A stretch of 64,000 bases of DNA from Solibacter sp039934035 (GCA_039934035.1 JBDTMZ010000171.1:1-64000), one strand, 5' to 3'; positions 26,614 to 34,813 are shown, counted from the first letter of the stretch. Made by a program: numbers and translations. The notes: generated by a model not told the origin, from the letters alone.

Positions 26614-26700
26614 GCGGAGGTGGCGGAATTGGCAGACGCACTAGCTTGAGGTGCTAGCGGGAGTAATCTCGTGGGGGTTCAAGTCCCCCTCTCCGCACCA
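26614..26700 (+). tRNA. tRNA-Leu (anticodon GAG)
   Basis: This 87-nt class-II tRNA begins GCGGAGG and ends TCTCCGC-A-CCA, with CCA encoded. The anticodon arm CTAGC-TTGAGGT-GCTAG gives anticodon GAG; the long variable arm and T-loop TTCAAGT are normal. The gene is the insertion site of the element downstream: its 3' part from 26642 is duplicated at 32124. Confidence 0.95.
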
Positions 26701-26707
26701 TATCAAA
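26642..26707 (+). repeat. Left attachment site (attL) of the integrated element
   Basis: The 66 bp from the anticodon arm to 7 bp past the CCA of tRNA-Leu recur at 32124-32189 with a single mismatch (T26664, C32146). Tyrosine recombinases commonly cross over in tRNA anticodon or T-loops, and the duplicate restores the tRNA. Confidence 0.92.
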
Positions 26708-26708
26708 G

Positions 26709-26739
26709 GCCGCTGTATCAGGTTGATACAGCGGCTTTT
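26709..26739 (+). terminator. Rho-independent terminator after tRNA-Leu
   Basis: GCCGCTGTATCA (26709-26720) pairs perfectly with TGATACAGCGGC (26724-26735) around a 3-nt loop and is followed by TTTTA. It lies inside the element, just past attL, and differs from the terminator past attR. Confidence 0.85.
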
Positions 26740-26772
26740 ATCGTTTCTGATCATTTCTTCATCTCTCCGCAT

Positions 26773-27852
26773 TCAGTTCGGCCTCCTTCGATTTTGTGAC
26801 GTGATTTGTGCCAAGTTGGGATCGTGCTCCTTGGCGAGAAACTCCTCGGCCTTGCGCCCGGCTTCTTGGGTGTCGCGCTGGTCCGTGATGTTATAGCGAT
26901 CGAAGATGCCGCGCGTCCGGTGTCCGGTGATTTTCATGATCACCGATTCGGTGACTCCCGCCCGACGGAGATATCGCACGGCCGTCCGACGCAGATCGTG
27001 GAACAGCAGACCGGGCACACCGGCTTCGTCACAAGCTTGGTTCCACCGCTCGCGGAAGTCCCGGATCGGCTTCGAGCCTCGTGCAAACAAGTACTCGCTT
27101 CCCCGCGACTGCAGCTCCAAGAATTTCGTCATGTCCCCGTAGATTGGCACTGCCACCGGCTCCGGCTTTCGATTCGGCCGTTTTCCTTCCATCCAAATGC
27201 AGGACGCTGCCGTGTCGACCTGCGACCACTTGATCCGTAGAAGGGCACCCTTGCGCAGACCGACATGGTAGGCAACGACAAACAGCAGCCGCAACTCCTC
27301 AGGGAGAGCGAGCAGCAGTTTGTGATCGAGCTCAGGTTTCAGAAAGCCCTTCCGCGGCTCCGCTTCAGGCAGCTTCGGGAAAAAAGGCACTCTCGCCACG
27401 AGCGGCGGGTCCTGCTGATGGCCGAGCTGAAACGCGCGGTGCAGCATTCCGAGTTCGCGATTCACTGTTCCCGGCCCGACCTTCTTCCGGCGCTCCCGGA
27501 TGTACTCCTTGACTTGCGCCGTCGTCAGCTTCGCGGCCCTGATATTGCCGAGTTTCGGGCCGATGATCGACTTCACCTTGAGACCGGCGATGTAGGCCTG
27601 TGCGACTCCGCGAACGTCGTAGTCCTCGAGAAGGAGCATGAGCAGGTCCTTCACCCTGACGCGGTCCGGTGCAAGGAACTCCCCAGATGCCAGCTTTCCT
27701 TGCCGTCGATGCAGATACGCCAATGCCTCTTCGCGGTCCTTCGTCTTGCACGACTCGCGGCGGCGCACGCCACCGGCAGTGTAGTCACACCACCACCAGT
27801 CATTCCTGAGAAAGATGGAGCCTTGGCCAATTTTCGCAGTTCGTTGCGCCAT
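26773..27852 (-). CDS. int: Tyrosine recombinase (integrase)
   Basis: The 359-residue protein has an N-terminal arm-binding/SAM-like domain (residues 60-165) and a catalytic domain with the Arg in VGLRKGALLRIKW, HDLRRTAVRYLRRAG (His-x-x-Arg), GHRTRGIFDRY (His and nucleophile Tyr). All catalytic residues appear intact. It starts 2 bp after the stop of the excisionase-like gene, so they form one operon. Its 3' end contains one of the two direct repeats that flank the att site. Confidence 0.95.
   Translation of the reverse strand: MAQRTAKIGQGSIFLRNDWWWCDYTAGGVRRRESCKTKDREEALAYLHRRQGKLASGEFLAPDRVRVKDLLMLLLEDYDVRGVAQAYIAGLKVKSIIGPKLGNIRAAKLTTAQVKEYIRERRKKVGPGTVNRELGMLHRAFQLGHQQDPPLVARVPFFPKLPEAEPRKGFLKPELDHKLLLALPEELRLLFVVAYHVGLRKGALLRIKWSQVDTAASCIWMEGKRPNRKPEPVAVPIYGDMTKFLELQSRGSEYLFARGSKPIRDFRERWNQACDEAGVPGLLFHDLRRTAVRYLRRAGVTESVIMKITGHRTRGIFDRYNITDQRDTQEAGRKAEEFLAKEHDPNLAQITSQNRRRPN
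26792..26814 (+). repeat. Direct repeat near attL, possible integrase arm site
   Basis: A 23-nt sequence starting TTTTGTGACGTGAT recurs at 32022-32043 with one base missing. It lies 84 bp inside attL, and the other copy lies 80 bp inside attR, so in a circular form they would flank attP in the same orientation. This copy is inside the int coding sequence. Confidence 0.6.
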
Positions 27853-27854
27853 CG

Positions 27855-28100
27855 CTATGCCACGCGCTTGTTCTGCTCGATGATCCGGTCCAGATCCTCG
27901 CGGTCGAACCGCAGTTTCTTGTCCAGATCGACCGTTGGTATTCGACCCAGATGAACCTTCGACTTCAGGGCCTCCTTCGTCAAGCCCAGGTATGTGGCGG
28001 CTTGCTCCAATGTGAGAAGGCGCGGCATAAGGATGGTCCGATCCATCAATCTGGCTGCCAATGCGTCGGCTATTGTCTCGCTGTTAATTTCGAATGCCAT
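27855..28100 (-). CDS. Excisionase-like HTH protein
   Basis: This is an 81-residue protein preceded by ACGAGGTG as ribosome binding site. Residues 28-75 (LLTLEQAATYLGLTKEALKSK ... FDREDLDRIIEQNK, split) match the MerR-like HTH_17/excisionase fold used by recombination directionality factors. The order xis-int on the same strand with a 2-bp gap supports a role in excision. Confidence 0.8.
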   Translation of the reverse strand: MAFEINSETIADALAARLMDRTILMPRLLTLEQAATYLGLTKEALKSKVHLGRIPTVDLDKKLRFDREDLDRIIEQNKRVA

Positions 28101-28111
28101 CGTGCACCTCG

Positions 28112-28306
28112 TTATCGCGACTTGGTCGCATCGATCCAGGATTCAAGCCAATCTCTTCGGATCACCTTTCGGCGACCGATCGTGAGGTGCGTCAGTTTGG
28201 GCAAGCCCGGCACCCTGCCGCAAATTACATTCAGCGCGTGAGCCTTCGAGCAGCGCAGTATCGAAGCCACTTCCTTGATGGTCAGCATGGTTGACGTGTT
28301 CTCCAC
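28112..28306 (-). CDS. Small AlpA/excisionase-like DNA-binding protein
   Basis: The core is MLTIKEVASILRCSKAHALN (ATG at 28288), a winged HTH of the same class as the downstream gene, ending in IGRRKVIRRDWLESWI. A GTG at 28306 follows GGAGG at short spacing and gives 64 residues; the ATG at 28288 gives 58. Together with the next gene it may regulate int expression or architecture of the att complex. It lies 11 bp upstream of the excisionase-like gene. Confidence 0.7.
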   Translation of the reverse strand: MENTSTMLTIKEVASILRCSKAHALNVICGRVPGLPKLTHLTIGRRKVIRRDWLESWIDATKSR

Positions 28307-28648
28307 ATTCCCTCCGAACAGTACGGCGCGAGAAGGAGTGGGCGTGACCTCAAACAGCAAAATTCGATCTGGCAGCCGAAAACGACTTAATGTCATTCGG
28401 CATTCTGGGGGCGCTTGGCGGACGGTTACTACATGACTGGCGTGTTCGGGATACTGGCCGGATCGCAAGCGTTCTCTGGTACAACGCCAAGGCGAGCGAT
28501 CTCCGCCATCATGAGCCAGAGATCGCCGACGGGTGCGCCCCCGCGACGCTGCACACAAAGTTGAACAGTGCGTGGTGCACCGGAAGCACTGCTCGTCCTC
28601 GAATTGTCTTTGTCCACAAATAGGGGACATGGTAATATAAGGGACAAC
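28307..28648. other. Divergent intergenic region of the element
   Basis: These 342 bp separate the leftward recombination genes from the rightward AbiE-like genes. The right end holds the promoter described at 28610-28647. In the remainder I see no gene. Confidence 0.6.
28610..28647 (+). promoter_or_regulatory. Promoter and operator of the AbiE-like pair
   Basis: TTGTCC (28610-28615), a 17-bp spacer and TAATAT (28633-28638) form a sigma70-type promoter. TGTCC (28611-28615) is inverted as GGACA (28625-28629), and GGACAA (28642-28647) repeats the inverted half downstream. Autorepression by antitoxin binding to inverted repeats is known for AbiEi. AAGGG at 28639-28643 is the ribosome binding site for the ATG at 28649. 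Confidence 0.6.
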
Positions 28649-29674
28649 ATGGCATCCGAAAGACACGAATGGGACGCACCACTGGCGCACCTTCGGTCCA
28701 TTCCGTTCATCCGAGAGCTCGACTTTGATTCCGCGAGGAAGACGATCGATCTGACAACGCCACGGGGCCGGCATCGCTTGTCCGTGGAGGTCAAGAGATC
28801 TTACCTCGACCGCACCCTCGTGAACGCAATCCTGTCTCACGCGCCTGAAAGGTCCTCTGGAAAGCGCCGGGCGACGAACCCGACTGGCTCACGTTTCGTG
28901 CTCGCTCGCTACATTCCGGCGGCCGTGGGAGAGCAATTCATCGCCGCTGGCATTTCCTTCGCGGACGAGCCGGGCAACGTTCATGTCGAACTTGGCGAGG
29001 ACTACAACTGGACAGTACTTGGCAAACGTGAACCGCCGCGACCGGCAGACGCCGCTCGGACAACGCCAGCGACAGTTCAGTTGCTATTCCAATTGGCGTC
29101 GGCGCCTCAGTCAGCTACGTGGACTGTACGCGATCTCGCGCGGGCGGCTGGCATCAGCAAGACGAAGATTGCGCTGCTTTTGAACCAATTCCGCCGCGAG
29201 CGACTTCTCGACGGAAAGTCCGAGTTCCAGATAACACCCGAAATCATAGACCGGCTTGTTGCGGGTTATGGCCGGACGTTGCGTCCCAAACTTGTCATAG
29301 GGCGCTACCGCCCGCCGGAGCCATCGATCGATCCGTTCCTGGAGCGACTGTCCCAAGAGGCGAGCACCCAGAAGTTGCGGTACGCATTAACCGGCGGTCC
29401 GGGTGCGGACGCGATGCAGCACTTTTACCGTGGCCCTGAGGCCCCAGTTTTTCTGGCCCAAGCGGACACCGCGGTCCTGCGTGTTTTGCGCTTGCTGCCG
29501 GATCGGACTGGGCCTGTGGTATTGCTCAGGCCATTCGGCGAATTGGTCTACTGGCGAGAATTCGACGGCGCGATGGTCGCGCCCCCTTGGCTGATGTATG
29601 CAGAGTTGCTGGTCAGCAGCGATCCGCGAGCGCGGGAGGCGGCAGAGGAACTTCGCCGCGAATTCCTTCAATGA
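28649..29674 (+). CDS. AbiEi-like antitoxin/regulator of a type IV system
   Basis: The 341-residue protein has an N-terminal domain with the pattern RFVLARYIPAAVGEQFIAAG followed by ISFADEPGNVHVEL, found in proteins annotated as AbiEi-family antitoxins. A winged HTH follows at about 150-195 (WTVRDLARAAGISKTKIALL). The C-terminal 140 residues fit the AbiEi C-terminal domain that counters the toxin. Its stop overlaps the next start by ATGA, the usual antitoxin-toxin arrangement. In known systems the pair protects against phage by abortive infection and stabilises mobile DNA. Confidence 0.7.
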   Translation: MASERHEWDAPLAHLRSIPFIRELDFDSARKTIDLTTPRGRHRLSVEVKRSYLDRTLVNAILSHAPERSSGKRRATNPTGSRFVLARYIPAAVGEQFIAAGISFADEPGNVHVELGEDYNWTVLGKREPPRPADAARTTPATVQLLFQLASAPQSATWTVRDLARAAGISKTKIALLLNQFRRERLLDGKSEFQITPEIIDRLVAGYGRTLRPKLVIGRYRPPEPSIDPFLERLSQEASTQKLRYALTGGPGADAMQHFYRGPEAPVFLAQADTAVLRVLRLLPDRTGPVVLLRPFGELVYWREFDGAMVAPPWLMYAELLVSSDPRAREAAEELRREFLQ

Positions 29675-30444
29675 GAGACGTATTCACACCGGATCAGATA
29701 GCCGATCTGACGGCCATCGGCGAGATCTGCGCGGAACTGGAAGCCGACCTTGTGCTGATCGGCGCGATGTCACTGCTAGTCTCGATGGGGGACATTGGCC
29801 GCTTTACTCGTGACGTCGATCTGACCGTCGCGCTCGACCTCGATGAATTCGAGCGCCTCTCAGAACGGCTGACTGAGGCTGGATGGACGCGCGCACCGAG
29901 ACTGGAGCATCGATGGACAGCACCTCGGCAAACCATCGTTGATCTCCTGCCCGCCGGCCCCAAACTCCGCGATGCAGGTTCCATTCTATGGCCAAGCAGC
30001 CAGTTCGCTATGAGTCTTACCGGTTTCGAACACGTCTTCACGAATGCCGTCGACTTGCCCCTCAGAAAGGGGGCGCCAATCCGCGTCGCGCCACCGAGCG
30101 TGACCATCTTGCTCAAGATCATCGCGTACACCGATGATCCGTACCGCCGCGCCAAGGATCTTGACGATATCCGCCTGGTGCTCGGCCGCTACGAGGCGGA
30201 GACCGATCGGTTGTTCTCAGATGCCGTGTTCGACGCCGATCTTCCGGACTTCTCAGAGGCGAATGCCTTTCTACTCGGACTCGATCTCCGAGCCCTCGCA
30301 ACTAAGGACGACGCGGCGTACATTGATCGATTCCTCGTGCACTTCCTCTCACGAGATGAAGGCGAAATCGATCCGGACGATTTTGCCGCAAAGGTTTTTA
30401 GAGGCCGCCTCCACGCTTTCAAGAGAGGATTCAAAAGGCAATAG
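29671..30444 (+). CDS. AbiEii-like nucleotidyltransferase toxin
   Basis: The 257-residue protein is a DNA polymerase-beta-like nucleotidyltransferase. The motif GAMSLLVSMGDIGRFTRDVD, then LTVAL, carries the GxS-like start (here GAMS) and the D-x-D metal pair; a later Lys-rich helix VTILLKIIAYTDDPYRRAKD and DLDDIRLVL match the AbiEii/MNT pattern. Relatives add nucleotides to tRNA or other targets and are neutralised by AbiEi. Start at 29671 was chosen for the ATGA overlap. Confidence 0.72.
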   Translation: MRDVFTPDQIADLTAIGEICAELEADLVLIGAMSLLVSMGDIGRFTRDVDLTVALDLDEFERLSERLTEAGWTRAPRLEHRWTAPRQTIVDLLPAGPKLRDAGSILWPSSQFAMSLTGFEHVFTNAVDLPLRKGAPIRVAPPSVTILLKIIAYTDDPYRRAKDLDDIRLVLGRYEAETDRLFSDAVFDADLPDFSEANAFLLGLDLRALATKDDAAYIDRFLVHFLSRDEGEIDPDDFAAKVFRGRLHAFKRGFKRQ

Positions 30445-30448
30445 CACG

Positions 30449-30996
30449 TTAACTACGCACCACACGCCTCAACGCACGCGACAACAGGACACTCTGTCCG
30501 CCGAGCCGCATGTCGAACGTCGCGGCAATGCCTTTCCTTCGCAGGGCCACTCGACATTCTTCAAGCGCGCGCAAGTTAAAAATAGTGGCAGCATGGTCGA
30601 AGGGATCTACAAGATTCCGATTGCTGTCTCCGAGCAGCACTTCGGTGTGCCTTTGCGAAGACAATGGTGTCCACATCGAAGATCCTCAACAGTCCATCGG
30701 GCATATGCGGCCACAAGACGTTCAGGACGCCCGACCCCTTTGCCCGCGTGATTTCTCCGGTTGGCGTGTACGGTCATCTCCGCCAGTTCGGAGACACGCC
30801 ACACATCTCGTGGCCGAAGGCGGGCGAGACCGCGCAGATAGTCGGCCATCTTTGCCGCGGCCTCGAACCACCGCGACTCGATCTGGTGACCGTGCTCATC
30901 GGTGTCTGCGATGCAGATTGGAATCAGGCCGCGGCGGTATCGGCCCGTTTCGTAATCAAAGGGAGTTGCCACGACAGCTATGCAAGTACGGCTCAA
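30449..30996 (-). pseudogene. Frameshifted gene of unknown function next to repA
   Basis: Two minus-strand frames join into one plausible protein. The first part starts with TTG at 30996, overlapping the repA stop as TTGA, and reads FDYETGRYRRGLIPICIADT, RPRDVWRVSELAEM and AAYARWTVEDLRCG. The second part, one frame over, gives RHTEVLLGDSNRNLVDPFDH, AATIFNLRALEECRVALRRK and ends at 30449. The shift lies near 30640-30680 and is explained by loss of one base, for example in CGCAAAGG. No family is recognised. It could be a decayed gene or a sequencing error. Confidence 0.5.
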
Positions 30997-31967
30997 GCTA
31001 TGACGCGCGCATCCGGATGAACTGCACAGGCCCGATCCACAATCAATGCAGTACCATCCGCATGGATGGAGGCAGGGCATTCCGGCCACAATGTTCGAAC
31101 CAACTCCAGCCAGCGCTCCAACTTTTCACGGAACTTTCGTGGACGCGCATATTCGACGTTGCCGAGTTGGCTAACCAGACCGAACGCGCCAAACAACGGA
31201 ATTCGCTCTTTTCCGCGAGCTTTGAAGCAACGGTACGACAGCCACATAAACAAGTCCAGTGCCGCCGGGCAGGACGACAGGGCCTTGGCCGCCTCAAGGT
31301 CCGTTGGTATCGGGTGATCGAGGATCTCGCGATAAAACTCATCGCTAAGCAGCACCATGTTTTGACACTCGCCGGGCAACAGGGCTTCATCTGGATTTCG
31401 CGAATACCAGATGCGCGCTTCGGTCATGAAGTTGAACCGCGCCTGGTGGACGACCGCAGCTCTCTCCAGTTGCCGGTCAGTGCCGAAGAACATGGTTGCC
31501 CCGAAGATCCGCTGGAAGGAAGCGAGGAGTCGCCGGTACTGAGCGCCGCCCTGGTGAAGGCCGAATGCGTCCAGCATCTCCGCTGCGCTCCTGAAAGTGA
31601 TTCGCGGCGACTGCTGTCGGACGGCGACCGTTGCAAGGAACAATGGGACCAATCGATCCTGGCCCCATGGTAGACCGTAGCTCGGATGACCCGTGACCTG
31701 GAGGACGAATTGACCGTTCCGACGTTCATGCAGGAGTGTCCCCGGCGCAGGACGTTTCAGGGGGAGACCGCAAAGCACGAAGGGTCGAGCGGAGAATCCG
31801 AGGTTCTGCCGTTCGGCATCGCGATTCTCGCGAACCGCCTGAAAGGCTTCCACCCGTCGCAACGCGCGTTTGGAAATGACCAACTCGGGAAAGTTGGACT
31901 TCAGGACAAGGCCTGCTCGCTGAAGTCCCTTCGAACCGGGCGAGCATTTGACGAGGACCGGCTTCAT
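30993..31967 (-). CDS. repA: RepA-type plasmid replication initiator
   Basis: The 324-residue protein matches the RepA_C family of plasmid initiators: HPSYGLPWGQDRLVPLFLAT, then VRQQSPRITFRSAAEMLDAF, LHQGGAQYRRLLASFQRIFG and the later SCPAALDLFMWLSYRCF. These proteins start replication at iterons of small plasmids. The start at 31967 has a GGAG 9 nt upstream. Finding it inside a tRNA-integrated element suggests an integrative plasmid. I could not see convincing iterons in the 156 bp upstream. Confidence 0.78.
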   Translation of the reverse strand: MKPVLVKCSPGSKGLQRAGLVLKSNFPELVISKRALRRVEAFQAVRENRDAERQNLGFSARPFVLCGLPLKRPAPGTLLHERRNGQFVLQVTGHPSYGLPWGQDRLVPLFLATVAVRQQSPRITFRSAAEMLDAFGLHQGGAQYRRLLASFQRIFGATMFFGTDRQLERAAVVHQARFNFMTEARIWYSRNPDEALLPGECQNMVLLSDEFYREILDHPIPTDLEAAKALSSCPAALDLFMWLSYRCFKARGKERIPLFGAFGLVSQLGNVEYARPRKFREKLERWLELVRTLWPECPASIHADGTALIVDRACAVHPDARVIA

Positions 31968-32021
31968 CTGCCCACTCCAGAGGCGAATGAGCGCCAGCAG
32001 ACATATTTAGGAGGGCTGGAG

Positions 32022-32043
32022 TTTTGTGACGTGATTGTGCCAA
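32022..32043 (+). repeat. Direct repeat near attR, partner of 26792-26814
   Basis: This sequence starting TTTTGTGACGTGAT lies 80 bp inside attR, and its partner lies 84 bp inside attL; the two copies differ by one T. The symmetry suggests integrase or excisionase arm-type sites. Confidence 0.6.
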
Positions 32044-32123
32044 CTGTCCCCTTCAATCCGCCCCGATCGCACCTGAATGGTGCTCCTAAAATCCTGAAAA
32101 TTCATGGGAAGAGGTGGCGTACG

Positions 32124-32189
32124 TAGCTTGAGGTGCTAGCGGGAGCAATCTCGTGGGGGTTCAAGTCCCCCTCTCCGCACCATATCAAA
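32124..32189 (+). repeat. Right attachment site (attR), displaced tRNA-Leu 3' end
   Basis: This copy of 26642-26707 has one mismatch (C32146). It lacks the 5' half of the tRNA and cannot fold into a full tRNA. It marks the distal boundary of the element. Confidence 0.92.
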
Positions 32190-32743
32190 AGTAGACACGG
32201 CGACAATCCAAAATGGGATGGTCGCCGTCTTCTTTTTAGACCTTATTCTGGACCCTACAATTCTCGGGAACCCTCCGCCTTGCGCAGCCCTCCGGGCCGC
32301 TCGTTACGAGCTATTGAAGAAGCCGATTTATGGACGGTGACGCGAACCGCTGCGGACAACTTCTACTTCGCCCTGCCAGCCAGCCGAGAAATCCCGTTGG
32401 TTTCTTCTTCTCCTGCCGGTTGGAATGGTCGGATGGGCAAACGACGCCTCGACGGATCGGTGGGCCAGCCCATCGCTCATCAGGAATCCTCCCTCGTGCT
32501 CGTGAATGGGCGACGGCGACCAAAACGGCTAGACTGAGGTTTCGCCCAATCCAACCGGCGAAGCTCGGCGAATGTGAACAAGCGTATGCCGAGATAACAC
32601 CACGAAAGCCGGGCCGGAGCCAAGTCAAAGACCACCCCGGTCAGAGGTGGCCTTCGACAGGCGCGCAGTGGGACACCGTTCAAGCGCCACGCTTCTTGCG
32701 GCCAGATTGCACCATAGATTTTGCGGTCCGGATACTCCGGCCG
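32190..32743. other. Gene-poor stretch after attR
   Basis: Apart from the terminator at its left end I see no convincing gene in these 554 bp. Open frames here lack ribosome binding sites and recognisable protein features. It may be decayed DNA at the integration hot spot. Confidence 0.5.
32197..32238 (+). terminator. Terminator past attR, probably the original tRNA-Leu one
   Basis: ACGGCGAC (32197-32204) pairs with GTCGCCGT (32221-32228), extended by ATCC/GGAT after one mismatch, and is followed by CTTCTTTTTA. It sits 7 bp after attR, just as the other terminator sits 1 bp after attL. Confidence 0.8.
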
Positions 32744-34813
32744 TTACTGCGTGAGCGCAAAGCTGAAGATGCCGCCATCTCCCGCCAACGCCACATATTG
32801 CTTGCCGCCCACCATGTAAGTCATCGGAGAGGCCCGCCAGTTCTGGCCCGTTTCGAAGTGCCACGCCGGGAGCCCGGTGTTGGTGTCCAGCGCCGCAAAC
32901 GTCCCGCCCGACAGCCCGAAGAAAACCAACTTCCCGGCGGTCGCCAGCATGCCCGTGCCTCCGAAACCGCCGCTCGCCAGCGGATACTCCCAAACCTTCG
33001 CGCCCGTGTGGATATCGATGGCGTGGATATAACTCTGCCCGCCCGGCGCCCGTGCGCCAAAGGAACCCCCAAAGAACCTCTGCCCCATCACCGGCGGCGT
33101 GGGATCTTTGCGGACCGCCGAGCAGCCTTCGGAAAGCCGCACGAACATCTGCTTCAACGCCGGGTCCAGGGCCGCCGATGCCCACTTCGGCGCTCCCGTC
33201 GCGCACGTCATGGTTCCCTCGAGGGTGCTCTCGAAAGTGGGCGTCACCACCGGGCGGCCATCCTTGCCGTAGCCCGTCGTCCAATCCTGTTTGCCCATCG
33301 CAGTGGCCAGAAGCAACTTGCCATCCGTCCGGTCCAGAACGAAGAAGAACCCGTTCACATCGGCGTGTACCATCAACTTGCGCGGGCGCCCCTCCCACGC
33401 TTCGTCCAACAGAATCAGAGGCTCGTTCGCATCCCAATCGTGCGTATCGTGCGGCGTGAACTGGAAATACCATTTCAGCGTGCCGGTCTTTACGTCGAGC
33501 GCTACCACGCTGTTGGTATACAGGTTGTCGCCCTTGCGCTCGTCTCCGTTGAAATCCGGGCAGGGATTGCCCACTGTCCAATACGTCAACCCCAGTCCGG
33601 CGTCGTACGACCCGGTCAGCCAGGTGGCGCCGCATGCGTGATCGATCGCGTTCCCGATCCAGGTCTCCGAGCCTTTCTCGCCGCGCGCCGGGACCGTCCA
33701 GAAGCGCCATGCCCGCTCGCCGTTGGAGATCCGGTAGGCATCCACGAAGCCGCGGGCGCCTTCCTCCCCACCAGCGATCCCGGACAGCACCAGGTCGCCG
33801 ATCACCAGCGGTGCCGCCGTCGCGCTGTACCCATCCTTGATATCGCCCATGGTCGCTTCCCACACCTTGCGGCCGGTGAGGCGATCCAGTGCCAGCAGGT
33901 GCGCATTATCGGTCACCGTGAATACGCGGTCCGCGGAAATAGCTACGCCCCGATTCGCGCCGCCGCCCGCCTCGCTAATGATTCCGGGAGTTCGTGGAGT
34001 GCGGAAGACCCAGATCTGCCGGCCGGTAATGGCATCCAGTGCGTATGCGTCGTTGGTGGTGCTGATGTACATGACGCCATCCACCACCACCGGAGTAACC
34101 TCCAACCGCGGCGCGCCGGGAACCGGAAAGATCCAGGCCGGCGCCAGGTGTTTCACATTCGCCGTATTGATCTGCTCGAGCGGACTGAACCGGTTTCCGG
34201 TGTAGCCGCCATCGTAGCTTGGCCAGTCCAGCTTGGGCTCGATCGGACGCTTCGTGTACGTGTCGCCATTGCGCGCCAGTAGGTGGACTTTGCCGTCCTC
34301 CGTTTGCAGCGTGGCGCTGAAGGGGGTGGAACTGGTGAGCATCCCGGCCAGCGTGCTGCCATCCTGGAGTTTTAACGTAGCGGGCTGAGGTTGAAACGTT
34401 GCGCCTCCGCGTCCTCCACCCCCACGTCCTCCACGACCCGCTCCTGCGGCGCCAGCACCGCGGCCGGGGCCGGCGCCGGCACCGGGGCCTGCACCTGCAC
34501 CTACGCCGGCAATCATGCCTCGCAGTTGAGCGGTCATCGCCTGCATCTCGGAGTCGTTCAAATCGAACTTCGGCATGCCCCGGTCGGGACGGCCGCTGCG
34601 CACCAGGGCGGAAAGTTCTGCGTCGGAGTGTCCCCTCAAAAATGCAAGGACGCCCGGCGCTCGATCGCTACCGTTGGCATCGCCCCCGTGACAAACACTG
34701 CACTGCGAGGCAAAAGTCCGGTTGGTGCCGGCCGGTGGCTGGGCGAACAAACCCGGCGCCAGAACAAACAAGATTAGAGCCGGCGCCGCGAAAGGCGCGA
34801 TGATAACTTTCAT
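32744..34813 (-). CDS. Cytochrome c-PQQ dehydrogenase (quinoprotein alcohol dehydrogenase type)
   Basis: With the ATG at 34813 (GGGAGA ribosome binding site) the protein has 689 residues: signal peptide 1-24, a small cytochrome c domain with CSVCH at 38-42 and a Met ligand region near RGMPKF, a Gly/Ala/Arg-rich linker at 103-138, then a PQQ beta-propeller. Propeller motifs are TYWTVGNPCPDFNGD (Ca2+ site Asn) and FTPHDTHDWDANEP with the catalytic Asp. It would oxidise an alcohol or sugar in the periplasm and pass electrons to its own haem. No PQQ-synthesis gene is in the window. Confidence 0.88.
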   Translation of the reverse strand: MKVIIAPFAAPALILFVLAPGLFAQPPAGTNRTFASQCSVCHGGDANGSDRAPGVLAFLRGHSDAELSALVRSGRPDRGMPKFDLNDSEMQAMTAQLRGMIAGVGAGAGPGAGAGPGRGAGAAGAGRGGRGGGGRGGATFQPQPATLKLQDGSTLAGMLTSSTPFSATLQTEDGKVHLLARNGDTYTKRPIEPKLDWPSYDGGYTGNRFSPLEQINTANVKHLAPAWIFPVPGAPRLEVTPVVVDGVMYISTTNDAYALDAITGRQIWVFRTPRTPGIISEAGGGANRGVAISADRVFTVTDNAHLLALDRLTGRKVWEATMGDIKDGYSATAAPLVIGDLVLSGIAGGEEGARGFVDAYRISNGERAWRFWTVPARGEKGSETWIGNAIDHACGATWLTGSYDAGLGLTYWTVGNPCPDFNGDERKGDNLYTNSVVALDVKTGTLKWYFQFTPHDTHDWDANEPLILLDEAWEGRPRKLMVHADVNGFFFVLDRTDGKLLLATAMGKQDWTTGYGKDGRPVVTPTFESTLEGTMTCATGAPKWASAALDPALKQMFVRLSEGCSAVRKDPTPPVMGQRFFGGSFGARAPGGQSYIHAIDIHTGAKVWEYPLASGGFGGTGMLATAGKLVFFGLSGGTFAALDTNTGLPAWHFETGQNWRASPMTYMVGGKQYVALAGDGGIFSFALTQ

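Larger units (their letters stand above)
26708..32123. mobile_element. Integrated plasmid-like element in tRNA-Leu
   Basis: About 5.4 kb lie between the two 66-bp att copies. Content in order: integrase (-), excisionase-like HTH (-), small HTH (-), AbiE-like pair (+), a frameshifted gene of unknown function (-) and RepA-like initiator (-). Integrase is next to the tRNA end, as is usual. Replication plus integration genes suggest a plasmid able to integrate, or a satellite; no conjugation genes, capsid genes or relaxase are present. Confidence 0.88.

Noticed and set aside
32133..32537. Open frame running out of attR
   Set aside because: It starts inside the duplicated tRNA sequence and has no ribosome binding site or recognisable protein features.
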